Of a DNA stretch of 64,000 nt, positions 17,098 to 26,058 are shown piece after piece. The notes beneath the pieces are model-generated. The model was not told where the DNA came from. It made no database searches and saw only the letters and a program-made list of their open reading frames with translations. The DNA comes from Methylorubrum salsuginis (GTDB lineage Bacteria > Pseudomonadota > Alphaproteobacteria > Rhizobiales > Beijerinckiaceae). The translations under genes were made by a program, and so were the position numbers. The number at the start of each line of letters is the position of its first letter. Within the stretch, counting starts at the first letter, position 1. The stretch lies in the NCBI RefSeq assembly GCF_900114375.1, contig NZ_FOSV01000002.1:434001-498000 (forward strand), read 5' to 3'.

Positions 17098-18453
17098 TTA
17101 AGCCGCCACCTTCTGCGCCAGCACCTTGTCGATGCGGCGCCCGTCCATGTCGACGACCTCGATGCGCCAGCCCTGCGCCTCGATGGAATCGCCCTCGGTC
17201 GGGATGCGGCCGAGCTGGACGATGAAGAAGCCGGCGAAGGTCGAGAAATCGTCCGAGCGCGGCTTCTCGGAAAAGTCCAGGCGGTCGAAGGCGTCGGCGG
17301 CCGGCATCATGCCGTCGATGAGGAGCGAGCCGTCCTCGCGCTCGACCACCATCTTCTCCTCGCCGGGCTCGGGGATCTCGCCGGCCATGGCCTCCAGGAG
17401 GTCGGTCTGGGTGACGATGCCCTCCAGGCTGCCGTACTCGTCCACCACGATCGCCATCCGCACCGGTTTGGTCTGGAACATCTCCAGGACCTTCAGGATC
17501 GCCAGCCCCTCGTGGACCACGATCGGCTCGCGGGTCGCGGCCTTCACGTCGAGGGGCTTGCCGTCGAGGAACTGGTCGAGAAGGTCCTGCTTGCGCAGCA
17601 CGCCGACCACGTCGTCGATCTGGCCGCGGCTCACCACGATCTGCTCGTGGCGGCAGGCGCGCACCGCCTCGATCATCTCTTCTTGCGTGTCGTCGAGATC
17701 GACCCAATCGACCTCGTTTCGCGGCGTCATGATCTCGCGGATGCGCCGCTCGCCGATGGCGAGGATGCGGGCCACCGCGTCCTCCTGCGCCTCGTGCAGC
17801 AGACCGGCCTCGTGGCTGGCGGTGACGAGCAGGCTGAGTTCGGCGGGCGAGGGCAGGTGGCCCTCGCCCTCGCCGGGGCGTAAGCCCAGCAGACGCAGGA
17901 CGCCGTTGCCGAGCCCGTTGAGCAGGTGGATCGCCGGGCCGAACACCAGCAGGAACAGGGAGAGCGGGCGCACGATGACGAGCGCCGTGCGCTCGCTGCG
18001 CTGAAGCGCGAGGCTCTTCGGCGCCAGCTCGCCCAGCACGATGTGCAGGGTCGTGATGATCGCGAAGGCCAGCACGACGGCCAGCGTGTGCGTGGTGACG
18101 CCGGCCGCCATCGGCGGCAGCCACGCGAAGGCGGGCTCGATCAGGTGGGCCAGCGCCGGCTCGCCGACCCAGCCGAGCGCAAGCGAGGACAGGGTGATGC
18201 CGAGCTGCGTCGCGGCGAGATGCGCGTCGAGCCGGTCGGTGGCGCGCTGGAGCGCCTTGGCGTTGAGGCGGCCCTCGTTGACGAGTTCGGCGATCCGGCT
18301 GCGCCGCACCGCCACGAGGGAGAATTCCGCCGCGACGAAGAAGCCGTTGGCGAGGACGAGGACGACGACGGCGACCAAGCCGAGCGCCGAAGACCAGAGA
18401 CCGTCGGAAATCGTGCCCTCCCGGGGCGATGCCGCATCAACGACCGCACCCAT
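17098..18453 (-). CDS. Hemolysin/CorC-type CNNM transporter-family protein
   Basis: This 451-residue inner-membrane protein has a CNNM/DUF21 domain with four hydrophobic segments (about 25-200, with NGFFVAAEFSLVAVRRSRI and HIVLGELAPKSLALQ). Paired CBS domains follow (about 215-340, IMTPRNEVDWVDLDD and VVDEYGSLEGIVTQTDLLEA), then a C-terminal CorC/HlyC domain (about 355-440, RSDDFSTFAGFFIVQLGRIP). The family takes part in magnesium/cobalt efflux or related ion homeostasis; the old name TlyC/hemolysin C is not functional evidence. The frame upstream of 18453 is shadow of the divergent glycosyltransferase gene. Confidence 0.87.
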   Translation of the reverse strand: MGAVVDAASPREGTISDGLWSSALGLVAVVVLVLANGFFVAAEFSLVAVRRSRIAELVNEGRLNAKALQRATDRLDAHLAATQLGITLSSLALGWVGEPALAHLIEPAFAWLPPMAAGVTTHTLAVVLAFAIITTLHIVLGELAPKSLALQRSERTALVIVRPLSLFLLVFGPAIHLLNGLGNGVLRLLGLRPGEGEGHLPSPAELSLLVTASHEAGLLHEAQEDAVARILAIGERRIREIMTPRNEVDWVDLDDTQEEMIEAVRACRHEQIVVSRGQIDDVVGVLRKQDLLDQFLDGKPLDVKAATREPIVVHEGLAILKVLEMFQTKPVRMAIVVDEYGSLEGIVTQTDLLEAMAGEIPEPGEEKMVVEREDGSLLIDGMMPAADAFDRLDFSEKPRSDDFSTFAGFFIVQLGRIPTEGDSIEAQGWRIEVVDMDGRRIDKVLAQKVAA

Positions 18454-18624
18454 CGGCGGCAGGCTGCAATTAAGGCCGAACCCGGGGGCGGGGGAAGGGG
18501 GCCGGGGCCAATCGTCCGTGGTTCGGGGCGAAGCGATGGCCTCGCGCCATCTTTTCGCTCCCAGGGTCCGGCATCGCGGTATAGGGACCGGGCGCCGACC
18601 GGCCACCGTGACGAAGGACCCATC

Positions 18625-21600
18625 GTGATCAAGCTGCCGAGGCTGCTTCGGCCGAAACGCCGCGATGCCGCGCTGGCACGACCCTTCTTCGATGCCGCGT
18701 TCTACCGCTCGGAATATCCCGACGTGGCCGCGGGCGGGATGGACCCGCTGCTGCATTATCTCGACCACGGCTGGCGCGAGGGCCGCAACCCGTCCGCCGT
18801 GTTCGCGACGCTCTACTACGCCGACCGCCATCTGCCGGGCGGCGTGCCGGAGAATCCGCTCACCCATTACGCCCGGCTCTCGCCCGCCGAGCGTCTGCGC
18901 ATTCCGACCCGGCCGGGGCCGGATTTCGTCGCGCTCCAGGCGGAGGTGATCGCGCCGTATTTCGACGCGCGCTCCTATTCCCGCCTTGCCGGACTGGAGG
19001 AGGGCGGCGAGGACCCGCTTCACCACTACGTCACGAAGGGCTGGCGCCGCGGTCTGGCCCCGAACGAGGCCTTCGACGGCACGGCCTATCTCCAGGCCCA
19101 CGCCCATGTGCGCCGCCTCGACGTCAGCCCGTTCTACCACTTCGTCTCGACCCGGCGGCTGAACCCCGCCGAGGCGTCCCTGCCCGAGCGGCGGGTGCCG
19201 GGAGAGGGGTCCCGGCTCCCGGCCGATCCGGCCGACGCCACCGACGCGCAGATCTACGAGGTGGTCGCGGCCGAATTCGACAAGGCGTATTACCTCGACC
19301 GCAACGCCGACATCCGCCATTCCGGCGTCGATCCGATCCGCCACTTCCTCGATTTCGGCGTGCGCGAGGACCGCGACCCGAACCCGCACTTTTCGCTGCG
19401 CTTCTATCGCTCGCAGTATCGCCGGGAGATTGCGCCCGGCCTGAACCCGTTCTTCCACTATCTGGCAATCGGCCGGGAGCGGGGCTTCAAGCCGAACGCG
19501 TATGGCCGCGGTCCGTGGCCGGCGCAGGTCGCGCCGAGCGAGGCCGAATGGGCGCAGGCGCGGCCCGCCGCCGATCTCGCGGGGGCGTCGGTCGTCCTGA
19601 TCATGCCGGTCTACAAGGGGATCGACGACACCCTGCGCGCGATCCATTCGGTGTTGAGCGCCCCCCAGGCGACGCCTTTCGCGCTCCTCGTGATCGACGA
19701 TTGCAGCCCCGAGCCGGTGCTGTCGGCCGCGCTCGCGGAACTAGCCGGGCGCGGCCTGTTCGTCGTCGAAAGGAATGCCGAAAACCTCGGCTTCGTCCGC
19801 ACCTGCAACCGCGGCCTCGCCCTTGCGGAGGCCCGCGACGTGGTGCTGCTCAATGCCGACATCGTCGTCTTCGGCGACTGGCTCGACCGCCTGCTCCGGC
19901 ACGCCGCCGACGATCCGACCATCGCCACGGTGACGCCGTTCTCCAACAACGCCACGATCTGCAGCTACCCGGTCTTCTGCATCGACAACCAGGCGCAGCT
20001 GGAGATCGGCCCGGCCGAGATCGACGCCTATGCGGCCGCCTGCAACGCCGGCACCCGCTCGACCGTGCCGACCGGCGTCGGCTTCTGCTTCTACATGCGC
20101 CGGGCCGTGATCGACGCGGTCGGCCCCCTCGACGCCGAGACCTTCGGGCGCGGCTACGGCGAGGAGAACGACTTCTGCATGCGGGCGCTGAAGGCCGGCT
20201 TTTCCAACGTGCTCGCCCACGACGTGTTCGTGTTCCACTCGGGCTCGGTCTCGTTCGGATCGCTCATCGCCACCAAGGGCGCCGACATCTTCCGCACCGT
20301 GCTGACCAAGCACGCCGACTATCAGCGCCGGATCGAGACCCATATCCAGGTCGATCCGGCCCGCTTCGCGAGGGCCCGCCTCGACCATTACCGCTTCGCC
20401 CGCCGCGCGACCGTGGCGGAAGGCCGGCGCGTCGCCCTGATCGTCACCCACGATTTCGGCGGCGGCATCGAGACCCATGTCGAGGCGATGAGCGCGCGGC
20501 TGGCGCAAGCCGGGCTCGACGCGGTCTACCTCCGCACCGACGAACTCACCGGCCTGCGGGCCGACCTGCCCGAGGCGAGCCGGATCGACTTCCCAGCCTC
20601 GGTGCTGGAGCCGATCTCCCTCGCCCACGACCGCGCGTTCCTCGCCGAACTGATCTCCTGGCTCGATCCGGCCCTGGTCCACGTCCATTCGCTGGCCGGG
20701 CTCGACTGGCCCTCGACGCTCGCCCTGATGGACCTGATCCGCAACCTGCCCACCGGCTTCGAGGCGACGCTGCACGACTATTCGGCGGTCTGCCACCGCA
20801 ACCATCTCGTGCGGCCGGAAGGCGTCTATTGCGGGTTGCCGGCCCCGTCCGTCTGCCGCGACTGCATCCGCCTCGACGACGATCCCGAGAGCCCGCCGCC
20901 CGATCCCGAGGCGCGCCGCCGCGCCTGGGCCGATTTTCTGGGCGCGGCGCGGCGCGTCTACGCGCCCTCGCACGATCTCGCCGCGCGCATCGGTGGCAGG
21001 CTCGGTCTCGACGGAATCGTGCTGCGCCCGCACGAGGAGAGCATGCCAGAGGCGTCGCCGCGTCCGAGCGAGCGCCGGGAGGGGCCGCTGCGGGTGGCGG
21101 TGATCGGCTCCATCGGCGTCCACAAGGGCTTCGACGTCGTCCACGACCTCGCCCTCGACGCGCAATTGCGGAACCTGCCGATCCAATACACCCTGGTCGG
21201 GCACAGCTACGCCACCAAGGCGATGGAGGCGGTGGGCGTGCGCGAGACCGGTCGCTACGGCAGCGACGCGGCGGCTCTGGCCGAAATCGCCCGGCTCGAT
21301 CCCGACCTGATCCTGCTGCCCTCGATCTGGCCGGAGACCTATTGCTACACGCTCTCGCTGGCGCTCGCCGCGGGCGTTCCCCCTGTGGTGTTCGACCTCG
21401 GCGCGCAAGCCGAGCGGCTCTTGGACTTGGGCCAGGGGTATCGGCTCGATCCGGCGCTCGCCGGCGATCCGCAGCGGCTCAACGCGGCCTTGCTGGCGCT
21501 GCCGCTCGACGCGCTCCGGGCCGCGCAGCCGGCCTTCCGCCCGGCTGCCTATCCGCGCATCCTCGAGGATTATTACGGCTTGCCGGGCAAGGCTTTCGCG

Positions 21601-21636
21601 GCGGATCGGGGCGGGGCGGACGGGGGGGCGGCCTGA
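18625..21636 (+). CDS. Two-domain glycosyltransferase (GT2 + GT4) with N-terminal repeats
   Basis: The product is about 1003 residues. The N-terminal 300 hold four copies of a degenerate unit, for example FDAAFYRSEYPDVAAGGMDP and FDKAYYLDRNADIRHSGVDP, each ending in HxLxxGxREGRxPN. A GT2 domain follows (about 320-560), with IMPVYKGIDDT, LLNADIVVFGDWLDRL and the acceptor-side GEENDFCMRA. The last 400 residues form a GT4-like domain with VTHDFGGGIETHVEA, SIGVHKGFDVV and LPSIWPETYCYTLSLALAAG. It probably builds a surface polysaccharide. GTG 18625 behind a GAAGGA site starts the first repeat region. No other polysaccharide genes adjoin. Confidence 0.85.
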   Translation: MIKLPRLLRPKRRDAALARPFFDAAFYRSEYPDVAAGGMDPLLHYLDHGWREGRNPSAVFATLYYADRHLPGGVPENPLTHYARLSPAERLRIPTRPGPDFVALQAEVIAPYFDARSYSRLAGLEEGGEDPLHHYVTKGWRRGLAPNEAFDGTAYLQAHAHVRRLDVSPFYHFVSTRRLNPAEASLPERRVPGEGSRLPADPADATDAQIYEVVAAEFDKAYYLDRNADIRHSGVDPIRHFLDFGVREDRDPNPHFSLRFYRSQYRREIAPGLNPFFHYLAIGRERGFKPNAYGRGPWPAQVAPSEAEWAQARPAADLAGASVVLIMPVYKGIDDTLRAIHSVLSAPQATPFALLVIDDCSPEPVLSAALAELAGRGLFVVERNAENLGFVRTCNRGLALAEARDVVLLNADIVVFGDWLDRLLRHAADDPTIATVTPFSNNATICSYPVFCIDNQAQLEIGPAEIDAYAAACNAGTRSTVPTGVGFCFYMRRAVIDAVGPLDAETFGRGYGEENDFCMRALKAGFSNVLAHDVFVFHSGSVSFGSLIATKGADIFRTVLTKHADYQRRIETHIQVDPARFARARLDHYRFARRATVAEGRRVALIVTHDFGGGIETHVEAMSARLAQAGLDAVYLRTDELTGLRADLPEASRIDFPASVLEPISLAHDRAFLAELISWLDPALVHVHSLAGLDWPSTLALMDLIRNLPTGFEATLHDYSAVCHRNHLVRPEGVYCGLPAPSVCRDCIRLDDDPESPPPDPEARRRAWADFLGAARRVYAPSHDLAARIGGRLGLDGIVLRPHEESMPEASPRPSERREGPLRVAVIGSIGVHKGFDVVHDLALDAQLRNLPIQYTLVGHSYATKAMEAVGVRETGRYGSDAAALAEIARLDPDLILLPSIWPETYCYTLSLALAAGVPPVVFDLGAQAERLLDLGQGYRLDPALAGDPQRLNAALLALPLDALRAAQPAFRPAAYPRILEDYYGLPGKAFAADRGGADGGAA

Positions 21637-21760
21637 GCGGGCGGCGCTTCCTTAACATCCATTCATTTACGGCCCCCGTCTCCCGGGGCTACAACGGTCG
21701 AGCTTGGCCGAGTCGCGCGCGGCCTCGTCCAGGCGTTCGTTGCAAGCCAAGGGGACTCCC

Positions 21761-21988
21761 ATGACCACGCAGAACCTCACCGTGACCGCTCGCGAGCGCG
21801 ACACGCTTCTGGCGGCGTTGCGCTACTATCAGTTCTACCGGATGCAGGGTCACCCCTTCGACCCCCGGAAGGACGACCTGATCGACACCATCGCGGCCAC
21901 CAGCGGCGATGCCCTCGATCTGGCCGAGGTCGACGACCTCTGCGCCGGCCTGCGCGGCAACGTGCACGCTTTGGCCGCCACAGGCTGA
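21761..21988 (+). CDS. Small hypothetical protein
   Basis: The 75-residue soluble protein begins MTTQNLTVTARERDTLLAAL and contains RYYQFYRMQGHPFDPRKDDL, followed by an acidic helix. The ATG is preceded by an AAGGGG site about 6 bases upstream; the upstream in-frame ATG at 21704 would add a poorly conserved basic stretch. It resembles short uncharacterised Rhizobiales proteins, and no function is known to me. Confidence 0.65.
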   Translation: MTTQNLTVTARERDTLLAALRYYQFYRMQGHPFDPRKDDLIDTIAATSGDALDLAEVDDLCAGLRGNVHALAATG

Positions 21989-22034
21989 AGAGCCCTCCGC
22001 AACGAAGCAGCGCCCGCCCGCCCGACGACAGGGG

Positions 22035-22121
22035 TCAGGCCAGCAGGGCGTTGAGGATCACGGCCGCCCCCAGGCCGATGGCGAACACCGCGGCGAGAAG
22101 AGGCGCGTCCGCGGTGGTCAA
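22035..22121 (-). CDS. Possible 28-residue membrane peptide, translationally coupled
   Basis: A TTG codon overlaps the TGA stop of the upstream exported-protein gene (TTGA), and opens a 28-residue frame reading TTADAPLLAAVFAIGLGAA and so on, which is one membrane helix. A GGAG site lies 9 bases upstream. The overlap is the typical sign of translational coupling, but TTG starts are rare and the frame is short, so this stays tentative. Confidence 0.35.
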   Translation of the reverse strand: MTTADAPLLAAVFAIGLGAAVILNALLA

Positions 22122-22363
22122 CGGGAGGCTCCGCCCGCCGAGATGCCGACGACGAGCGGCCGGCGGGCGACAAACAGACCGTCCGCCGCATCCGCCGTCT
22201 CGATGCGGGCGCTGACCGGGCCGGTGGCGCCGGCCTGCGGCAGGCGATGGGTGAAGGCCTTCGACGCGGGCTGCGCCGGCACCGCCTCGACCACCGAGGG
22301 CACCAGGGCGGCGTAGGCGCTGAGCACCGCACCGGCCGCCGCGATCTTGAACAGGTCCCGCAT
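22118..22363 (-). CDS. Small exported hypothetical protein
   Basis: This 81-residue protein starts MRDLFKIAAAGAVLSAYAAL, a signal peptide or signal anchor, with possible cleavage near VEAVPAQP. The remainder has no recognised domain and no cysteines. The stop overlaps a possible 28-codon membrane-peptide frame. It is isolated from neighbours by about 290 bp on the promoter side, where I see no other gene. Confidence 0.65.
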   Translation of the reverse strand: MRDLFKIAAAGAVLSAYAALVPSVVEAVPAQPASKAFTHRLPQAGATGPVSARIETADAADGLFVARRPLVVGISAGGASR

Positions 22364-22653
22364 GATGTCCGCCCCTCTCGTCGGAGCCTTGCCGGCTCTC
22401 GTCTGAGGCTGAACCTAGGCTGGACAGATTGCCGACGCCTTGCGCGGGCGCACATGGCGACGGCCCGGACGCGCCGCCGCCCCGACATTTCCGAATCAGG
22501 CTGAACGAAACTTTTCCGGGCCTGCCGCCGTATCGGCTCGGTCGTCGCGAGAGGGCGGGCCATAACGCCCCCGCCGCGGCCCGAAGGCTCAGGGAGCCCT
22601 TCGCCAGGAGAGCAGGGCAGGGCATCCTGAACGGATGTCCTGCCCGTTCGGGC

Positions 22654-23637
22654 TCAGGCCTTCGCCGGCGCCCGCGCGGGCTCGGCCTCCGCCAGCTCCG
22701 GCCCGAACCGTTCCGCCGCGTAGGCGTCGAGGTCGAAGCGGTCGTCGGGCATCTGGAACATGAAGCGCTCGGCCACCTGCCCGATCACGAGATCGGGCCG
22801 GACCCGCTCGAGGTAGCCCCAGTCGAGCGACGACGACCAGATGAAATGCACCTCGGCGAAGGTCTCGGCGATGAGCGCGGTCAGCATGATCGGCGCGAAA
22901 TGCGCGTAGGAATCGCCGAACAGCACCACCTTGCGCGGGTCGGTCCCCGGCGATTCGTTGCGATAGATCACGTGCGAGCCGACATGGAGCGTGTCGGCGC
23001 GGCCCGTGCGCTCGCGTAAGGCAACGATCGGGCTCGCATGGACCCGCACGGCGTCACGCTGCACCTGGCGGATCGGCCAGGGCTCGCTCTGCGGCGGGAT
23101 CAGCTTGGCGCCGAGGTCGCCCGCCCGCTCCAGCCACTCGTGCGGCGCGTTGTGCAGATCCTTCGGCGCCGCACCGCAAGCGTCGCAGATCAGGCGATAG
23201 GCGGTCTCGCAGCCCTCGAACGACCAATGGCTGTCGGTGCGATAATAGAGGTCGCGGGCATCCCGCACGGCCCGGAACGCGCCGACGAGGTCGAGACAGG
23301 CGCGCCGGGCGCGCCGGTGCCAGAACAGGGCGCGGCGCAGGCGCAGAGCCGGCGAGAGCCGCACCTTCACGGCGAGCCCGTCGAGCTTGTGGTCGTAGAC
23401 CGTCAGCTTCTCCGGCACGATCACGTGCAGATAGCGGCTCCCGAGCCGCTCGCAGCCGCGCACCCGCGCGATCACCAGCCGCTTCCAGCCCCGCACCCGC
23501 CGCGCCATCAGGCGCGAGCGGCTGAACTGGCCGACGACGTTGTTGCTGCCCGCCGTCAGGAACAGCCAGCCGTCCCGCCCGACATGGACGTGCTCCGTTC
23601 CTCGGATGCCCCCTTGATTGCCCTCTTGGATCGCCAT
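22654..23637 (-). CDS. AlgX/AlgJ-like SGNH hydrolase-family protein
   Basis: This 327-residue protein has the catalytic signature of alginate O-acetyltransferase-related proteins: YRTDSHWSFEG (Asp-x-His dyad) and VVLFGDSYAHFAPIM (Ser nucleophile in GDSY). The N-terminal part includes VHVGRDGWLFLTAGSNN, which is shared with AlgX-type proteins acting on surface polysaccharides. No signal peptide is evident at the predicted N-terminus, so location is unclear. No alginate or cellulose acetylation operon surrounds it; the neighbour is a Deg protease. Acetyl transfer to an exported glycan is an inference. Confidence 0.75.
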   Translation of the reverse strand: MAIQEGNQGGIRGTEHVHVGRDGWLFLTAGSNNVVGQFSRSRLMARRVRGWKRLVIARVRGCERLGSRYLHVIVPEKLTVYDHKLDGLAVKVRLSPALRLRRALFWHRRARRACLDLVGAFRAVRDARDLYYRTDSHWSFEGCETAYRLICDACGAAPKDLHNAPHEWLERAGDLGAKLIPPQSEPWPIRQVQRDAVRVHASPIVALRERTGRADTLHVGSHVIYRNESPGTDPRKVVLFGDSYAHFAPIMLTALIAETFAEVHFIWSSSLDWGYLERVRPDLVIGQVAERFMFQMPDDRFDLDAYAAERFGPELAEAEPARAPAKA

Positions 23638-23647
23638 GCCCGCGGGC

Positions 23648-25108
23648 TCAGCCCCCGAACACGGAGGTCAGCGTCTCGCCGCCGCGGTTGATCGAGACCT
23701 CCCACAGGCCGAAGCTGCGCTGGGTCAGCCGGTCGAGATCCTTGGTCGAGGTGACCGGCATGCCGTTGACCGCCACGATCACGTCGCCCTTCTTGAAGCC
23801 GGCGCGGTTGGCGAGCGACCCGTCCTCGACCGAACTCACCGCCACGCCCTCCTCGGGCAGGTCCGCTTGCAGCTCCTCGCCGACGGCGGGGGAGGTGTTG
23901 ACCAGCGTGGCGCCCGCGAACGGCGTGCGGGTCTTCACCTTGAGGGCGTCGCGCGGGCGCGTCTCCGGGGCCGGGCCGAGCTTGACCGGAATCGTCTGCC
24001 GCCGCGTGCCGCGCAGGATGCCGAACTGCGCCGTGCCGGTGATGCCCTTCAGCGCGAAGCGGTAGCCGAACGCCTCCGGATCATCGACGTTCTGTCCGTC
24101 GATCGAGAGGATCACGTCGCCGCGCTTGAGGCCCGCCTCCTCCGCCGGGCTCTTGGCCTGCATGCTCGCCACCAGCACCCCGGTCGGCCGGTCGAGGCCG
24201 ACGCTCTCGGCGATGTCCGGCGTCACGCTCTGCACCCGCGCGCCGAGCCAGGGCCGGCGCACGAGACTGCCGCCGGTTTTCGCCGCATCGACCACCGCGC
24301 GGATCATGCTGGCCGGAATCGCGAAGCCGATGCCGTGGCTGCCGCCCGATTGCGAGTAGATCGCGGTGTTGACGCCGACCAAGCGGCCCTGGAGATCGAC
24401 CAGCGCGCCGCCCGAATTCCCCGGATTGATCGCCGCGTCGGTCTGGATGAAGAACTGGTAGTCCGACGAGCCGACCTGCGTGCGCGCCAGCGCCGAGACG
24501 ATGCCCTGCGTCACCGTCTGGCCGACGCCGAACGGGTTGCCGATCGCCAGCACGAAGTCGCCGACCTCGAGATGGTCGGAATCGCCGATCGGCATCGGCG
24601 CGATGTCGGCGGGCGTCTTGATCTTGAGCACCGCCAGATCGGTGCGGGGGTCGCGCAGCACGATCTGCGCCTCGAACTCGCGCTTGTCGGCGAGCGAGAC
24701 CTTCACCTCGTTCATGTCGGCGATGACGTGGTTGTTGGTGATGACGAGGCCGGAGCCATCGACGATCACGCCCGAGCCGAGCGAGCGCTGCGCCCGCTCG
24801 CCCGGCGCCCCGCCGGGTCGCCCGCTGCCGCCGGGCCGGTCCTCGCCGAAGAAGCGGCGCATGAACTCGTCCATGGCCGACGAGCGCGCCGAGCGCTTCT
24901 CGACATGGGTGGCGTAGACGTTGACGACGGACGGCGCCGCCCGCTTCACCACGGGCGCGAGGGAGAGCTGCACGTCGCCCTTGGAGAGCGGCACCGCCTT
25001 GTCTTGGAAGGTCTTCTCTTGGAAGGCCTTCTCTTGCGCCACCGCGGGCGACGCGGCGAGCAGCAGCACGGACAGTAGGCCGGCCGGCCGGAGCGGCGAG
25101 AAGGACAT
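23648..25108 (-). CDS. Deg/HtrA-family periplasmic serine protease
   Basis: The 486-residue protein begins with a Sec signal peptide (cleaved near SPAVAQ). The trypsin-like domain holds His in VITNNHVIADMNEV, Asp in RDPRTDLAVLKI and Ser in NPGNSGGALVDLQG. Two PDZ domains follow (about 290-375 and 410-480, GLKRGDVILSIDG and GFKKGDVIVAVNG). It degrades or refolds damaged envelope proteins. Its position just downstream of a two-component system on the same strand suggests envelope-stress control, although a repeat-rich gap of 240 bp separates them. Confidence 0.9.
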   Translation of the reverse strand: MSFSPLRPAGLLSVLLLAASPAVAQEKAFQEKTFQDKAVPLSKGDVQLSLAPVVKRAAPSVVNVYATHVEKRSARSSAMDEFMRRFFGEDRPGGSGRPGGAPGERAQRSLGSGVIVDGSGLVITNNHVIADMNEVKVSLADKREFEAQIVLRDPRTDLAVLKIKTPADIAPMPIGDSDHLEVGDFVLAIGNPFGVGQTVTQGIVSALARTQVGSSDYQFFIQTDAAINPGNSGGALVDLQGRLVGVNTAIYSQSGGSHGIGFAIPASMIRAVVDAAKTGGSLVRRPWLGARVQSVTPDIAESVGLDRPTGVLVASMQAKSPAEEAGLKRGDVILSIDGQNVDDPEAFGYRFALKGITGTAQFGILRGTRRQTIPVKLGPAPETRPRDALKVKTRTPFAGATLVNTSPAVGEELQADLPEEGVAVSSVEDGSLANRAGFKKGDVIVAVNGMPVTSTKDLDRLTQRSFGLWEVSINRGGETLTSVFGG

Positions 25109-25184
25109 GTCGGGTCTCCCGGAGAAGGCTGAACTCCGGGCTATGTAGCCTCGCCGGTCGCGGGGGGCGAGGGCCGCCTTCGCC

Positions 25185-25241
25185 GTCCGGGGCGCTGCCC
25201 CGGTCCCTGCGGAAGGACTTGTCCTTTCGAAACCTGGACCC
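25185..25241. repeat. Nested-palindrome intergenic repeat, copy 2 (shorter)
   Basis: The segment contains CCGGGGCGCTGCCCCGG and GGAAGGACTTGTCCTTTC, the same palindromes as at 7939-8050 but inverted and with a unit missing. It lies between the response regulator and the Deg protease gene. Confidence 0.65.
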
Positions 25242-25252
25242 AGAGACTTAGA

Positions 25253-25296
25253 GCGCATTCCGACGAAGTGGATGCCGGTTCGTCGAAAGAATGCGC
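25253..25296 (+). repeat. 44-bp dispersed hairpin element, copy 2
   Basis: Outer arms GCGCATT/AATGCGC enclose CGACGAA/TTCGTCG. Apart from paired arm changes it matches the reverse strand at 3241-3284 almost base for base. It follows directly on the nested-palindrome repeat. Confidence 0.75.
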
Positions 25297-25350
25297 GGCA
25301 AAACAAAAACTTAGAGCCGCGCGTAGGGTTCCGTTTGGTCGAGCACGGCT

Positions 25351-26058
25351 CTAGTGCTTGAAGTCCTGCCCCCTCAGATCGAGCATGAAGCCCTTGCCGC
25401 GCACCGTGGTGATGACCGGGCCGCCGAGCCGCACGAAGTCCGAGAGCTTCGTGCGCAGGTAGCCGACATAGACATCGACCACGTTGAGCGAGAGCCCGCC
25501 CTGGCTCGCCCACAGCCGGTCGAAGATCTCGCCCCGCGAGATCGGGCGGTTCACCTCCTGCATCAGCAGGGCGAGCAGTTCCGCCTCCCGCGGCGTCAGC
25601 CGGGCCGAAGCCTCGCCGAAGCTGACTTGGCGGATGTTCACGTCGAGCGTCAGGCGGCCCGCGGTGAAGACCGTGCGCGGCGTGTCCGCCTCGCGGCGGC
25701 GCAGCAGGTGGACCTGAAGGCGGGCCAGAAGCTCGTCGAACACGAACGGCTTGACGATGTAGTCGTCGGCCCCGAGCGCCAGCCCCTCGGCCCGGTCACG
25801 CACCTCGTCGCGGGCGCTCAGGAACAGGATCGCCCCGGGATAGCCGCCTTCGCGCAAGCTGCGGCAGACGTCGTGGCCCGAGCCGTCGGGGAGCGTGATG
25901 TCGAGCACCACCGCCTCGGGGGCCGCGTCGCGGGCGGCGCTCAGCGCATCCTCGACGCGGCCGGCCACGCCCACATCGAACCCTTCCGCCTCCAGGCCGC
26001 GGGCCAGCATGCCGCGGATGTCGATATCGTCCTCGACGATCAGAACGCGCGTCGTCAT
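25351..26058 (-). CDS. OmpR/PhoB-family response regulator
   Basis: The 235-residue regulator has a receiver domain (about 1-115) with acidic pocket IVEDDIDI, phospho-acceptor Asp in AVVLDITLPDGSG, Thr/Ser switch LSARDE and Lys in DDYIVKPF. A winged-helix DNA-binding domain (about 135-230) carries RLTPREAELLALLM and VDVYVGYLRTKL. Its start overlaps the end of the histidine kinase gene in no bases of code that matter for function: the kinase begins after it by an ATGA-type overlap. The pair is certainly cognate; the signal is unknown. The nearby Deg gene is a candidate target. Confidence 0.9.
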   Translation of the reverse strand: MTTRVLIVEDDIDIRGMLARGLEAEGFDVGVAGRVEDALSAARDAAPEAVVLDITLPDGSGHDVCRSLREGGYPGAILFLSARDEVRDRAEGLALGADDYIVKPFVFDELLARLQVHLLRRREADTPRTVFTAGRLTLDVNIRQVSFGEASARLTPREAELLALLMQEVNRPISRGEIFDRLWASQGGLSLNVVDVYVGYLRTKLSDFVRLGGPVITTVRGKGFMLDLRGQDFKH

